Assembly: GCF_036227405.1 (NCBI RefSeq)
Contig: NZ_CP109473.1
Coordinates: 372,001 to 436,000, forward strand
DNA: 64,000 nucleotides
Source: Streptomyces sp. NBC_01460
GTDB lineage: Bacteria > Actinomycetota > Actinomycetes > Streptomycetales > Streptomycetaceae
Direction of reading: 5' to 3'
The notes beneath the pieces are model-generated. The model saw only the letters and a list, made by a program, of their open reading frames with translations. It was not told where the DNA came from and did not search any database. Both the position numbers and the translations under genes were made by a program. Shown one piece after another: positions 52,625 to 64,000 of the stretch (position 1 is the first letter of the stretch; the number at the start of each line of letters is the position of its first letter).

Positions 52625-54118
52625 TCAGGCCTTGGTGCCTCTGGCCTTCTTGTCGGAACCACCGGGCAGGACCCTCTCGATCTCCTCGCGCAGGTCCTCG
52701 ATCTTGGCGAAGCCCGCGAACTGCCCGGTGAGCCGGTACATCTCCCGCAGACGGTCCCACGTACGGTGCGAGGAGGTCTCCCCCATCGATACGAGAGCGA
52801 GCCGGGCGTACCGGTCGGCCTGCTCCGGATCGTCACCGATGAAGCACGCCGAGGCGAGCGAGATGTAGTCGAAGATCTTGGACCGCTGGCGGCCGTTCAT
52901 CCTCAGATCGAGTGCCTGCTTGGCATGGCGCTGCGCGGTGGACGCCGCGGCCGGGTCGTGTTCGGCGAGCGTACGGAAGGCCAGGGCCTGCATCCCGTGC
53001 ATGTCCGCCTCGTCGAACATCTGCATCCAGCTCGGCGGCGGCACGTCGCCCTTGTCCGACACGAAGAGATCCTCGGCCTCGCCGAGTGTGCGCCGCATGG
53101 CCTGCCCGCGGCCCATCGACGCCTGCGCCCACGCCTCGATGGTGTGCAGCATCGCCCGGGTACGCGGCAGGGTCTCCTCCCCGGAACCGGACTTGGCGAG
53201 CTTCATCAGGTCCAGGGCGTCGTCCGGCCGGCCCAGGTGGACCATCTGCCGGGCGGCCCGGGAGAGCGCCTCGCCCGCGCGTGGACGGTCGCCGCCCTCG
53301 CGCGCCGCGTGGGCGGCGATCACGAAGTACTTCTGGGCGGTGGGCTCGAGCCCCACGTCGTGGGACATCCAGCCGGCGAGGACGGCGAGATTGGCCGCGA
53401 CGCCCCAGAGACGGCGCTGCAGGTGCTCGGGGTGGTGGTAGGCGAGCATGCCGCCCACTTCGTTGAGCTGGCCCACGACGGCCTTGCGCTGGAGCCCGCC
53501 ACCCCTGGAGGCGTCCCAGGCCCGGAACACCTCCACCGAGTGCTCGAGCGCCTCGATCTCCTCGGAACCGACGGGAGCGGCCTCGTACAGGTCGAAGCCG
53601 GCGTTGTCGGCGTACAGGGGATCGTTGAGGCGGGAGGCCCGGGCCGCCGGAGCGGGCTCGGAGTGCAGCCAGTCGTACATGGCGCCGGTGAGAGCTGAGC
53701 CAGCGGCGAGCGCGGCGCCCGCGCCCACCAAGCCGCGTCGGTTGAGCATGAGGTCCATTCCCGTGAATTCGGTGAGGACCGCTGCCGTCCGTTCGGGCGC
53801 CCACGGCAATCCGTCGGGATTCTCTTCCGTCCCGGCTTTTCGCCGCTTCCCCACACGCCCGCGCCGGCCGAACCCGAGGTCCTCGATGGTCACGACACGG
53901 CCGAGTCGCTCGGTGAACAGAGCAGCCAGCACTTCGGGCACGGGATCGCGGGGGGACTCCCCCATGTCGATCCAGCGCCGCACCCGCGAGGTGTCGGTGG
54001 CCAGTTGGAGGTGGCCCATGGCCGCCGCCTGTCTGTTCACCATTCTCGCGAGTTCGCCCTTGGACCAGCCGGCGAGGCCGAACAGGTCGGAAAGGCGGGT
54101 GTTGGGTTCTCCGGTCAC
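52625..54118 (-). CDS. nsdA: NsdA-like regulator of differentiation and antibiotic production
   Basis: A 497-residue protein beginning with a DNA-binding-like region (TRLSDLFGLAGWSKGELARM; TDTSRVRRWIDMGESPRDPV), a linker, and a long helical TPR-like domain (VAANLAVLAGWMSHDVGLEP; AKQALDLRMNGRQRSKIFDY). This arrangement and the N-terminal sequence match the NsdA family, whose S. coelicolor member negatively affects sporulation and antibiotic production. Paralogues exist, so this could be a relative. A hydrophobic stretch (GLVGAGAALAAGSALTGAM) near 130-148 is typical of the family. It is divergent from a kinase gene across helically phased repeats. Confidence 0.75.
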   Translation of the reverse strand: MTGEPNTRLSDLFGLAGWSKGELARMVNRQAAAMGHLQLATDTSRVRRWIDMGESPRDPVPEVLAALFTERLGRVVTIEDLGFGRRGRVGKRRKAGTEENPDGLPWAPERTAAVLTEFTGMDLMLNRRGLVGAGAALAAGSALTGAMYDWLHSEPAPAARASRLNDPLYADNAGFDLYEAAPVGSEEIEALEHSVEVFRAWDASRGGGLQRKAVVGQLNEVGGMLAYHHPEHLQRRLWGVAANLAVLAGWMSHDVGLEPTAQKYFVIAAHAAREGGDRPRAGEALSRAARQMVHLGRPDDALDLMKLAKSGSGEETLPRTRAMLHTIEAWAQASMGRGQAMRRTLGEAEDLFVSDKGDVPPPSWMQMFDEADMHGMQALAFRTLAEHDPAAASTAQRHAKQALDLRMNGRQRSKIFDYISLASACFIGDDPEQADRYARLALVSMGETSSHRTWDRLREMYRLTGQFAGFAKIEDLREEIERVLPGGSDKKARGTKA

Positions 54119-54180
54119 GTCAAGCCCCCAGGTTCTCGGCTGACTTGACCCTAGCCCCCCAGGGGATGCCGGGTGAATAT

Positions 54181-54207
54181 TCGCCAGGGTTCGCCAGGGG
54201 TCGCCAG
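54181..54207. repeat. Three TCGCCAG direct repeats at exact 10-base pitch
   Basis: TCGCCAG occurs at 54181-54187, 54191-54197 and 54201-54207 in the promoter gap between nsdA and the kinase. The 10-base period puts each copy on about the same face of the helix, as expected for cooperative binding of a regulator. Confidence 0.7.
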
Positions 54208-54348
54208 ATGTTCCACTACCCGCAGTTCGGTGTCAGGTAGGAGTGCGCCACCCCGCCCGGCAGCCCTAGGTACTCCCCAGGGTGCCGAACGGCCGCCGGC
54301 CGGGGCGGCGCACGCAACTTGTCGGCGCACGAAGGGATCTGTTCGCCC

Positions 54349-55485
54349 ATGTACACAGCATCGTCCTCCGTGTCCGCCCCGCCCCGGCCGCTTCGTCCCT
54401 CGGGGGCGGGCGGCGGCCCGTATCTCGACCCCCGCGCCGTGACTCCGGCGTCCGGCACGGGTCGTGCCCGGCGGGCGGCGGGGCCGGGCTCCCAACCGCT
54501 CAGCGGAAGACTCGACCTGTCCGGCACCCAGGGCGCGCAGCTGCGGATGGCCATCGCCTCCGTGCACCGCATCTGCCCGGAGTTCAACCCGGTGCAGGTG
54601 CTGCGCCGCAGTGGACGGTCGGTGCTCATCGTGGGCACCACCGGCCGCGCGACCGCGGTGGCCAAGTGTTTACTCGACCACTCCCCCGCGTGGACGGAAC
54701 GGTTCAGGCACGAAATAGCTGCATACCGCGCCTTCGTCAGGCACCGCCCACCGGTCCGGGCCCCGCGGCTCATCGCCGCCGACCCGGAGAACTGCACCCT
54801 GGTGATCGAGCGGATGCCCGGCCGTGTCGCGGCTCTCACGAGGCACCCGGCGGAGGCACCGCCCCGTGCGGATCTGCGGGCCGTACTCGGCGCGGTGAGC
54901 CGGATCAACGCCTGGCGTCCGCCGGCCGGTCTGTTCGACGCGCCTCTGGACTACGCCTCGCGCATCGCCCGCTACCACGAGTTGGGGCTCTTCACCGATC
55001 GCGATCTCGGTGACCTGCAGAAACTGCTGCACGGCCTGGCCCATGCGGGCGGCCGACAGGGCATGGGCCAGTTCTGCCACGGCGACGCCCTGCTCTCCAA
55101 CATTTTGCTACCGCCCACCGGCCCCGTGCTGGTCGACTGGGAGCACGCGGGCTGGTACCTGCCGGGGTACGACCTGGCGACGCTCTGGGCCGTGCTCGGT
55201 GACGCACCCGCGTCCCGACGCCAGATCAGTCAGCTGGCCCAGGCGGCGGGAGCCGCGGCCCGGGACGCCTTCCTGGTCAACCTCATGATCGTGCTGACGC
55301 GGGAGATCCGTACGTACGAGACGGCCGTGCAGCGCGCCATGCGCGAAGGCGCACCCGCCGGAGGCGGCCAGGCACGGCAGGGGGTGCTGTCCTCGGGCGA
55401 GGAGCAGCGACTGCTGCTGCGCAGGCTGCACGACGACTGCGCGATGGCCAGGCGGGCCGTCCGGGCGGCCGTCGGCACACGCTGA
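54349..55485 (+). CDS. Aminoglycoside phosphotransferase/choline-kinase-fold kinase
   Basis: A 378-residue APH-fold kinase. Recognisable parts are the ATP-binding Lys region ([14 protein letters not shown]), the catalytic loop [12 protein letters not shown] (Asp 246, Asn 251) and the metal-binding [15 protein letters not shown] (Asp 263). The C-terminal segment is helical and Arg-rich. Its substrate, antibiotic or metabolite, is unknown. Codon 108 is TTA (54670-54672), which makes translation depend on the bldA tRNA. It is divergent from nsdA, so the two may share developmental control. I prefer the ATG at 54349; a TTG upstream is less likely. Confidence 0.75.
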   Translation: MYTASSSVSAPPRPLRPSGAGGGPYLDPRAVTPASGTGRARRAAGPGSQPLSGRLDLSGTQGAQLRMAIASVHRICPEFNPVQVLRRSGRSVLIVGTTGRATAVAKCLLDHSPAWTERFRHEIAAYRAFVRHRPPVRAPRLIAADPENCTLVIERMPGRVAALTRHPAEAPPRADLRAVLGAVSRINAWRPPAGLFDAPLDYASRIARYHELGLFTDRDLGDLQKLLHGLAHAGGRQGMGQFCHGDALLSNILLPPTGPVLVDWEHAGWYLPGYDLATLWAVLGDAPASRRQISQLAQAAGAAARDAFLVNLMIVLTREIRTYETAVQRAMREGAPAGGGQARQGVLSSGEEQRLLLRRLHDDCAMARRAVRAAVGTR

Positions 55486-55521
55486 CCACGCCGGGCCGAC
55501 CGGTCTGACGGGCGGGGGAAG

Positions 55522-55563
55522 CGCGCTGCGGGACCGGTGCCGACACATGGGTCCCGCAGCGCG
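55522..55563. terminator. 14-bp stem-loop between convergent genes
   Basis: Arms 55522-55535 and 55550-55563 pair perfectly around a 14-base loop, between the kinase stop (55485) and the amidase stop (55586). Confidence 0.7.
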
Positions 55564-55585
55564 TGTTCACGGCCTCAGCCGCGGC

Positions 55586-56917
55586 TCACGAGCCGGCTCG
55601 CACCACGTCGACGTCGGACGCCTTCACGAATCCGATCCGGTGGCCGATCTGGACCGTCACGTACGTCTCGGCTCCGCGGAAGTACGTGTGGTCGTACGGC
55701 TTCGAGGAGTCGATCGTCGGTGCGTAGTAGTAGCCGGTGGGTGCCTCGCCGCCACCGGGGAAGGCCTGGCCCGCCTTGATGGTGTAGACGAGCGGGGTGC
55801 CGACGGTCGGTTTGACGAAGTCCGTGGGGTACTCCCCCTTCTCCGGGTAGGCCACGCCGTACACCGGCACTTCGGCCTTCCCGGCCTTCGGCCGCACGAC
55901 CCGCCCGGCTGTGGGGCTGACGACCCGGGTCCCCGCGGGGGTCTCGAGCCATGCCTTCTGCCCGTACCACCAGATCGCCGTCCAGCCGGGTGCCCTGTCG
56001 GCGACGACGGCCTGCTGGGTGGCGCTGATCTTGCTGCCCCAGTCCGCGGCACAGTTCGTCCCGGGCGAGCCGTCCGGATGCAGTCCGGGGTCGGAGAAGA
56101 GCGGCGTGTCCGCGGAGGGGCCGGTGTGCAGCGGGACCGCGCTGCTGCCCTGCCGGGGCAGGTCGACGTTCTTCTCGCAGTCGCGGAACTCCTGCTGGTT
56201 CTTGGCGAAGTCGGCGCTGACGGTGACCAGTTCGCTGCTCCTGGGGGCGCTCGGCACGGTGGGCCGGCCGAGCAGCGCCATGAAGCGGTTCCAGTCCCAG
56301 TAGGGTCCCGGGTCCCAGTGCATGTTCTTCGTGCCGGCCGCGCTGGTGGGCGGCACGCCGTCGTGACCGATGATGTGCTGCCGGTCGAGCGGGATGTCGT
56401 ACTTCGCCGCCAGGTGCCGCACCAGCCGCGCGGTCGAGCGGTACATCTCGGGCGTGTACCACTTGGCGCCCTCGGCCGCGACACCCTCCTGCTCGATGCC
56501 GATGGAGTGGGTGTTGAGGTACCAGTTGCCCGCCTGCCAGGCGACGTCCTTGTTCTTCACCATCTGTGTGACATGGCCGTCCGACGAGCGCACCACGTAG
56601 TGGGCGGAGGTCTGGTTCGCCGGGTTCTGGAAGATCTTCAGGGTGGTGTCGTAGTCGACCTCGGTGTCGTGCAGGACGATGAACTTGACGGCGTTGCTGT
56701 CGGCCCGGTCCGCCGTGTCGTAGTTGCCGTAGGTGTCCTTGTCGGCCGGGTCGCCGGTCTGCTGGTAGGCCGCGGGTACCCAGTCGCAGGACAGGCCGCG
56801 TGGGCATTCCGGCCGTACGGTGTCCGCGCCGGCCGCCGCCGGGGAGAGGAGCGCCACGCTCAGCGCCCCCGCCGTGGTCAGTGCGAGCGCGAGTCTGGTC
56901 CTCTGCTTCGACGTCAT
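55586..56917 (-). CDS. Secreted N-acetylmuramoyl-L-alanine amidase
   Basis: A 443-residue secreted peptidoglycan hydrolase. The signal peptide (LALALTTAGALSVALLSPAAAGA) is followed by an Amidase_2 domain (about 70-220). Zinc-site and catalytic segments are FIVLHDTEVDY (His), HYVVRSSDGHV, NTHSIGIEQEG (Glu) and HIIGHDGVPPT...MHWDPGPYW (His, Asp). The C-terminal half (about 255-440) contains two SH3-like stretches (VPLHTGPSADTPLFSDPG; YFRGAETYVTVQIGHRIGFV). It would cut the bond between muramic acid and L-Ala. The ATG at 56917 has AAGAAGGG upstream. Confidence 0.9.
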   Translation of the reverse strand: MTSKQRTRLALALTTAGALSVALLSPAAAGADTVRPECPRGLSCDWVPAAYQQTGDPADKDTYGNYDTADRADSNAVKFIVLHDTEVDYDTTLKIFQNPANQTSAHYVVRSSDGHVTQMVKNKDVAWQAGNWYLNTHSIGIEQEGVAAEGAKWYTPEMYRSTARLVRHLAAKYDIPLDRQHIIGHDGVPPTSAAGTKNMHWDPGPYWDWNRFMALLGRPTVPSAPRSSELVTVSADFAKNQQEFRDCEKNVDLPRQGSSAVPLHTGPSADTPLFSDPGLHPDGSPGTNCAADWGSKISATQQAVVADRAPGWTAIWWYGQKAWLETPAGTRVVSPTAGRVVRPKAGKAEVPVYGVAYPEKGEYPTDFVKPTVGTPLVYTIKAGQAFPGGGEAPTGYYYAPTIDSSKPYDHTYFRGAETYVTVQIGHRIGFVKASDVDVVRAGS

Positions 56918-57093
56918 GACAACCCTTCTTGGGCCTGGGGTGGCAGAGCTGTGCGCGGGGCGTTCCCCGCATGGATCGGTCGGCGCACACTCTGTGGCGG
57001 GAGGTGCCGGTGAGTCAAGAGTGCAGTGTGCAGGTATCCCTGAGCTTGTGTGACTATTTCCCGCCGTGCGTGCCCCGGATGGCCGAAGGGTAG

Positions 57094-59860
<2,767 letters not shown>

Positions 59861-59906
59861 GGGGCCATGTTACGTGTCCCGGCTCACCTTGCGGAGCCGG
59901 GCACTC

Positions 59907-60308
59907 CTACACGGACTCCGCCGCCAGGGCCTCGAGCACGCGTACCGCCTCGGCCGCCCGCGTGTACGGCACGAACAGGTGGTCGTGGTGGAATCCCGCG
60001 ACCACGTTGCAGCTGATCCCCGCGTCCGTGAGGGCCAGGGAGACCGCGGCGGTCAGCCCGACCGCGTCCAGGGCGGAGTACACACGGAGCGTGATCCAGG
60101 CGGATACGAAGTCGTACGCGAGTCCTGAGGCCAGGGCGTGCGCTTCGGGGACGACGAGCGTCAGCCCTTCCTCCTCGGACACGGTGACGATCGGGGTGAC
60201 CCCGGCGGGCACCTCACCGCCGGGCAGGGTCGTCCAGGCGTAGCGACCGGGCTTCAGCTCGGGTCGCAGGCCGTGCAGGAGGGTTCGGAGATCGCGCTCG
60301 CCGGTCAT
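59907..60308 (-). CDS. ACT-domain protein
   Basis: A 133-residue protein with an N-terminal strand-rich part (GRYAWTTLPGGEVPAGVTPI; EEEGLTLVVPEAHA) and an ACT-like C-terminal module (WITLRVYSALDAVGLTAAVS; AGISCNVVAGFHHDHLFVPY). Such two-domain small proteins (ACT_7-like) are thought to bind amino acids. The specific role is unknown. Start ATG at 60308. Confidence 0.8.
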   Translation of the reverse strand: MTGERDLRTLLHGLRPELKPGRYAWTTLPGGEVPAGVTPIVTVSEEEGLTLVVPEAHALASGLAYDFVSAWITLRVYSALDAVGLTAAVSLALTDAGISCNVVAGFHHDHLFVPYTRAAEAVRVLEALAAESV

Positions 60309-60472
60309 GGGGGACACGCTACGGCCGCGTGGAAGCACGCGCGCCCCTGACTGCCCGGACGCGGGCGGCCCGGGCATCCCCTTTCCCGCGCGAGTAACCC
60401 ATTCAGGCACGCCATGTATCCATACGCTCACCTTGCGTGGCACCGGCGGTTGATCGCCCATAGCTTCGGCTC

Positions 60473-61591
60473 ATGAGCAAAAGACACATGAAATGCCTGG
60501 CGGGTATCACCGTCTCCACAGCCACGGCGCTGGGTCTCGCGGCCGTCCCCTCCACCGCGTCCGCGCCCCGTGACCTCGTGGTGCGGCCGGGCGGTTCGAT
60601 CCAGCGTGCGGTGGACGCGGCGCGGCCCGGCGACACCGTCCTCATCGAGCCCGGCACGTACCGCGAGAGCGTCCTGATCACCACGCCCGGCCTGACCCTT
60701 CGTGGGACCGGGGGCCGCACGGTCATCTCGCCGGCGGCCAAGACCGCGAAGACCACGAAGACGGCCAAGGCCACCAAGGCGGTCAGGGCCGCCAACGCCT
60801 GCGCCACCGGTGGCAACGGCATCTGCGTCGTCGGGACCAAGGGCCACACGGTCGACGGCGTGAAGATCCGCGCGCTGACCGTCTCCGGCTTCACCAAGAG
60901 CGGCATCTGGGCGTCCTGGACCGACGGGCTCAGCGTCCGCGCGGTGACCGCCCGGAAGAACGGCACCTGGGGCATCGCCCAGGAGCGTTCGACCCGCGGT
61001 GACTTCCGTCGCAACACCGCCGCCAAGAACGGCGACGCGGGGATCTTCGTCGCCAACTCGGTCAGCGAGGAGGGCGGGGCGACCGACACCAAGGGAACGG
61101 TCGTCCTGGACAACGCGGTGACCGGGAACCGTATCGGTGTCACCGCACGCCGGGTGAGGAACCTCGTCGTCGACGGCAACCTCCTCGCCGGCAACTGCAG
61201 CGGGGTCTTCGTCGTGGGTGACGAGTCCAAGCCGGCCGCCGGGGCGATGACGATCAGCGGCAACCGCATCCTCGAGAACAACAAGTTCTGTCCGGCGACC
61301 CCGCGCCTGTCCGCGATCCAGGGCTCCGGCATCGTCCTCACCGGCAGCGAGGCCACGGTCGTGCGGGACAACGTCGTCCGCGACAACGTCGGCACGACGC
61401 CTCTCTCCGGCGGCATCCTCCTGTTCAAGAGCTTCGTGGGCGCGCTCAACACGGACAACAGCATCAGCGGGAACCTCGTCCGGGGGAACAAGCCGGCCGA
61501 CCTCGCCAACCGCGACACCGCGGGCAAGGGCAACAGCTTCGTCAGCAACACGTGCGGGACGTCCGTCCCGGCCGGCATGTGTGCCGGATGA
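60473..61591 (+). CDS. Secreted right-handed parallel beta-helix protein
   Basis: A 372-residue secreted protein. The signal peptide (CLAGITVSTATALGLAAV) ends near STASA. The body begins VVRPGGSIQRAVDAARPGD then TVLIEPGTYRESVLI, the usual start of NosD/pectate-lyase-like beta-helices, followed by many short turns (RNTAAKNGDAGIFVANS; GNRILENNKFCP; VRDNVVRDNVGTTPLSGG). An Ala-Lys-Thr-rich insert sits near residues 83-105. It may bind or cleave polysaccharide, but no catalytic residues can be identified. Confidence 0.8.
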   Translation: MSKRHMKCLAGITVSTATALGLAAVPSTASAPRDLVVRPGGSIQRAVDAARPGDTVLIEPGTYRESVLITTPGLTLRGTGGRTVISPAAKTAKTTKTAKATKAVRAANACATGGNGICVVGTKGHTVDGVKIRALTVSGFTKSGIWASWTDGLSVRAVTARKNGTWGIAQERSTRGDFRRNTAAKNGDAGIFVANSVSEEGGATDTKGTVVLDNAVTGNRIGVTARRVRNLVVDGNLLAGNCSGVFVVGDESKPAAGAMTISGNRILENNKFCPATPRLSAIQGSGIVLTGSEATVVRDNVVRDNVGTTPLSGGILLFKSFVGALNTDNSISGNLVRGNKPADLANRDTAGKGNSFVSNTCGTSVPAGMCAG

Positions 61592-61625
61592 CGGCTCACC
61601 ACCGCACCAGGAGAAACGAGACGGT

Positions 61626-62711
61626 ATGACCACCGTGAGTCCCACCCCCGACACCACTCCCGCCGCCACTCCCCTCACCGCGCCCCAGGTGTCCGTCACC
61701 CCGTCACCGCCGCCGTCCATGCGGCTGCGGGAACTCGCGTTCGGGGCGGCCTGCGCCGCGGCCGTGCGTGCGGCGGCCAGGCTGGGTGTCGCCGACGCGC
61801 TGGGCGAGACGCCGGCATCGGCCGCGGACCTCGCCCTGGTCGTGGACGCGGAGCCCGTGCCTCTGCAGCGGCTGCTGCGCGCGCTCTGCTGCTACGGGAT
61901 CTTCAGCGAGACGCCGGACGGCACGTTCGTCCACTCGGAGATGTCCCGGCTGCTGCGGGAGGACGACCCGAACAGCCTCCGCTACATCGCCCTGTGGTGC
62001 ACGGAGCCCTGGACCTGGGAGGTCTGGCCCCGGCTCGACGACGCGGTCCGCTCCGGCACGAGCGTCTTCCCTGAGACGTTCGGGAAGGGCTTCTTCGAGT
62101 ACCTCCACCAGGACGCGGGCGAGTCCGCCCAGGTCTTCAACCGGGCGATGACGACCTCCAGCGTGCAGTCCGCCCAGGACGTGGCCGACCTGCTGGACCT
62201 CACCGGGGTGTCCTCGGTGGTCGACATCGGCGGCGGTCAGGGGCACGTCCTCGCGAGCCTGCTGGAGAAGCACCCCTCGGTGCACGGAACCCTCCTCGAC
62301 CTGCCGGGCGTCGTCGCACGTGCGGACGCCAGGCTGCGCGACGGCGGCCGGCTCGCGGACCGCGTACGGATCGTGCCCGGGGACTGCCGTGAGGACGTTC
62401 CCGTCGAGGCGGACCTCTACATCATCAAGAACATCCTCGAGTGGGACGACGAGAGCACCCGCCGCACCCTGCGCAACGTCGTCGCCGCCGCGCGCCCCGG
62501 CGCCCGTGTGGTGATCATCGAGAACCTCGTCGACGACACCCCGTCGATGCGGTTCACCACCGCCATGGACCTGCTGCTCCTGCTGAACGTCGGCGGTGCG
62601 AAGCACACCCGGGAGAGCCTGGTCGGGCGGATGTCCGAGGCGGGCCTGCAGGTGGGCGAGATCCACCCCGTCAACGCGTACCTGCACGCCTTCGAGTGCG
62701 TCGTGCCGTAA
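61626..62711 (+). CDS. O-methyltransferase-family protein next to spore-pigment PKS
   Basis: A 361-residue protein of the methyltransferase 2 family (winged-helix dimer domain about 30-110, SAM-binding domain about 180-360). Motif I is VVDIGGGQGHVLASLLEKHP, with GTLLDLPGVVARAD. Where the family has its catalytic His (typically LHDW), this protein has NILEWDDE with Glu 272, and one residue seems to be missing, so ordinary methyl transfer is in doubt. It probably tailors the pigment made by the convergent PKS genes. Start ATG at 61626. Confidence 0.85.
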   Translation: MTTVSPTPDTTPAATPLTAPQVSVTPSPPPSMRLRELAFGAACAAAVRAAARLGVADALGETPASAADLALVVDAEPVPLQRLLRALCCYGIFSETPDGTFVHSEMSRLLREDDPNSLRYIALWCTEPWTWEVWPRLDDAVRSGTSVFPETFGKGFFEYLHQDAGESAQVFNRAMTTSSVQSAQDVADLLDLTGVSSVVDIGGGQGHVLASLLEKHPSVHGTLLDLPGVVARADARLRDGGRLADRVRIVPGDCREDVPVEADLYIIKNILEWDDESTRRTLRNVVAAARPGARVVIIENLVDDTPSMRFTTAMDLLLLLNVGGAKHTRESLVGRMSEAGLQVGEIHPVNAYLHAFECVVP

Positions 62712-62732
62712 CGAGCGGCCAGGTCGCACAGA

Positions 62733-62776
62733 GATCGCCCCGGGTCCGGTACTCACGTACCGGACCCGGGGCGATC
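62733..62776. terminator. Perfect 20-bp stem-loop, bidirectional terminator
   Basis: Arms 62733-62752 and 62757-62776 with a 4-base loop, between the convergent methyltransferase and TcmI-like cyclase genes. Confidence 0.9.
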
Positions 62777-62785
62777 TTCGGTGTG

Positions 62786-63118
62786 TCAGGCGGAACTGTC
62801 GCTCTGCCACCGGTAGAACTGCTGGGCCATCGCGTCCTTCGGACCGCGCCAGGTCTGCGGGTCGTACGGGCTCACGAAGGCGGTCAGCCGGTCACTGATG
62901 GCCTTGAACTCCGGGTGTTCCATCACCTTGGCGATCTCCGGGCCCGGAGGCCGGTCGGACTCGATCAGGTGCAGGTACACGTCGCCGAACTGGAACAGGG
63001 TGCGCCTGTTCACGCCGACGAGGTGGGGCAGATCGGTGTTGTCGGACGCCGCGAACAGCTCCGCGATGTCCGGAGCGGACTCGGGCGCCATCCGGGCGAC
63101 GATCAGTGCGTGGTGCAT
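62786..63118 (-). CDS. TcmI-type polyketide cyclase (WhiE ORFVII-like)
   Basis: A 110-residue ferredoxin-fold cyclase: MHHALIVARMAPESAPDIAEL, NRRTLFQFGDVYLHLIE and PYDPQTWRGPKDAMAQQFYRW match TcmI and spore-pigment cyclases, which close later rings of an aromatic polyketide. It is the last gene of the minus-strand PKS set here, 19 bases after the aromatase. The ATG at 63118. Confidence 0.9.
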   Translation of the reverse strand: MHHALIVARMAPESAPDIAELFAASDNTDLPHLVGVNRRTLFQFGDVYLHLIESDRPPGPEIAKVMEHPEFKAISDRLTAFVSPYDPQTWRGPKDAMAQQFYRWQSDSSA

Positions 63119-63137
63119 CCGGCTGCCTTTCGGGACA

Positions 63138-63876
<739 letters not shown>

Positions 63877-63891
63877 GAGGGGTACTCCTTC

Positions 63892-64000
63892 TCAGAGCGG
63901 GGTGTCGGTGGGGCGGCGCAGCACCAGGGCGGAGTTGGAGCCCATGAGGCCGCGGCTCAGCACGAGCGCCGTGCGCAGTTCGGCGGGACGCGCCCGCCCG
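63892..64000 (-). CDS. Ketosynthase chain-length factor (KS-beta), C-terminus only
   Basis: The last 35 or so codons of a gene that continues beyond the window. The end reads ALVLSRGLMGSNSALVLRR, the typical C-terminus of type II PKS chain-length factors. Its place before the ACP matches the order KS-alpha, CLF, ACP, aromatase, cyclase of whiE-type clusters. Confidence 0.85.
   Translation of the reverse strand, partial: GRARPAELRTALVLSRGLMGSNSALVLRRPTDTPL

Overview
This window is chromosomal DNA of a Streptomyces or very close actinomycete. The GC content is very high with strong third-position GC bias, and it carries marker genes of the genus: a two-domain geosmin synthase, a whiE-type spore-pigment type II polyketide synthase, an NsdA-type differentiation regulator, CebR-type cellulase operators and rare TTA leucine codons. 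I see no rRNA, tRNA, CRISPR array, phage or insertion sequence. All gene calls come from reading translations and motifs; no database search was run.

Layout. 0-6 kb: a secreted protein cut by the left edge, an RNA 2',3'-cyclic phosphodiesterase, and a stress-signalling group (STAS anti-sigma antagonist, MarR regulator, GAF-PP2C phosphatase, SigB/F-type sigma factor), then an S51 peptidase-like protein and a DinB protein. 6-15.7 kb: a plant arabinan-utilisation island. Secreted GH43 and GH93 enzymes are divergent around one copy of a TTACATCGATGTAA-like operator. A binding-protein/permease/permease/GH2 operon is divergent from its LacI-family regulator around a second copy. 15.8-25.5 kb: a secreted SGNH hydrolase behind tandem inverted repeats, an F420-type LLM oxidoreductase, GNAT acetyltransferases, a methyltransferase, a mycothiol-type isomerase-fold protein, a DUF4037 protein and a secreted aminopeptidase-like hydrolase. 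25.5-34.6 kb: a PL11 rhamnogalacturonan lyase, small redox and VOC proteins, a secreted NLP-like protein, a PepSY lipoprotein and small Streptomyces-specific proteins.

34.7-39.2 kb: a fructose PTS operon (regulator, 1-phosphofructokinase, EIIABC) extended by an HPr gene and a WPD-loop protein-tyrosine phosphatase. 39.2-42.9 kb: an AraC regulator divergent from a DUF2000 gene, two DinB proteins and a DUF4230 protein. 43-48.7 kb: a cellulase locus. GH48 and GH6 cellobiohydrolases flank a promoter region with two CebR boxes and what looks like a decayed third secreted cellulase gene. 48.7-56.9 kb: a VanZ protein, a TPR protein, a zinc-independent L33 behind a Zur-like site, a PAS-PP2C phosphatase, the NsdA-like regulator divergent from a TTA-containing kinase, and a secreted amidase. 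57-64 kb: geosmin synthase, an ACT protein, a beta-helix protein, an O-methyltransferase lacking the usual catalytic His, and a spore-pigment PKS (cyclase, aromatase, ACP, chain-length factor) that runs off the right edge.

Together the genes describe a soil or plant-litter saprophyte that attacks cellulose, arabinan and rhamnogalacturonan. Part of that attack appears tied to development: the only in-frame TTA codons I found by eye lie in GH93, GH48, the decayed cellulase gene and the kinase next to nsdA. The best leads are the divergent arabinan regulon, the decayed bldA/CebR-controlled gene, the HPr-phosphatase extension of the fructose operon, and the helically phased TCGCCAG repeats in front of nsdA.
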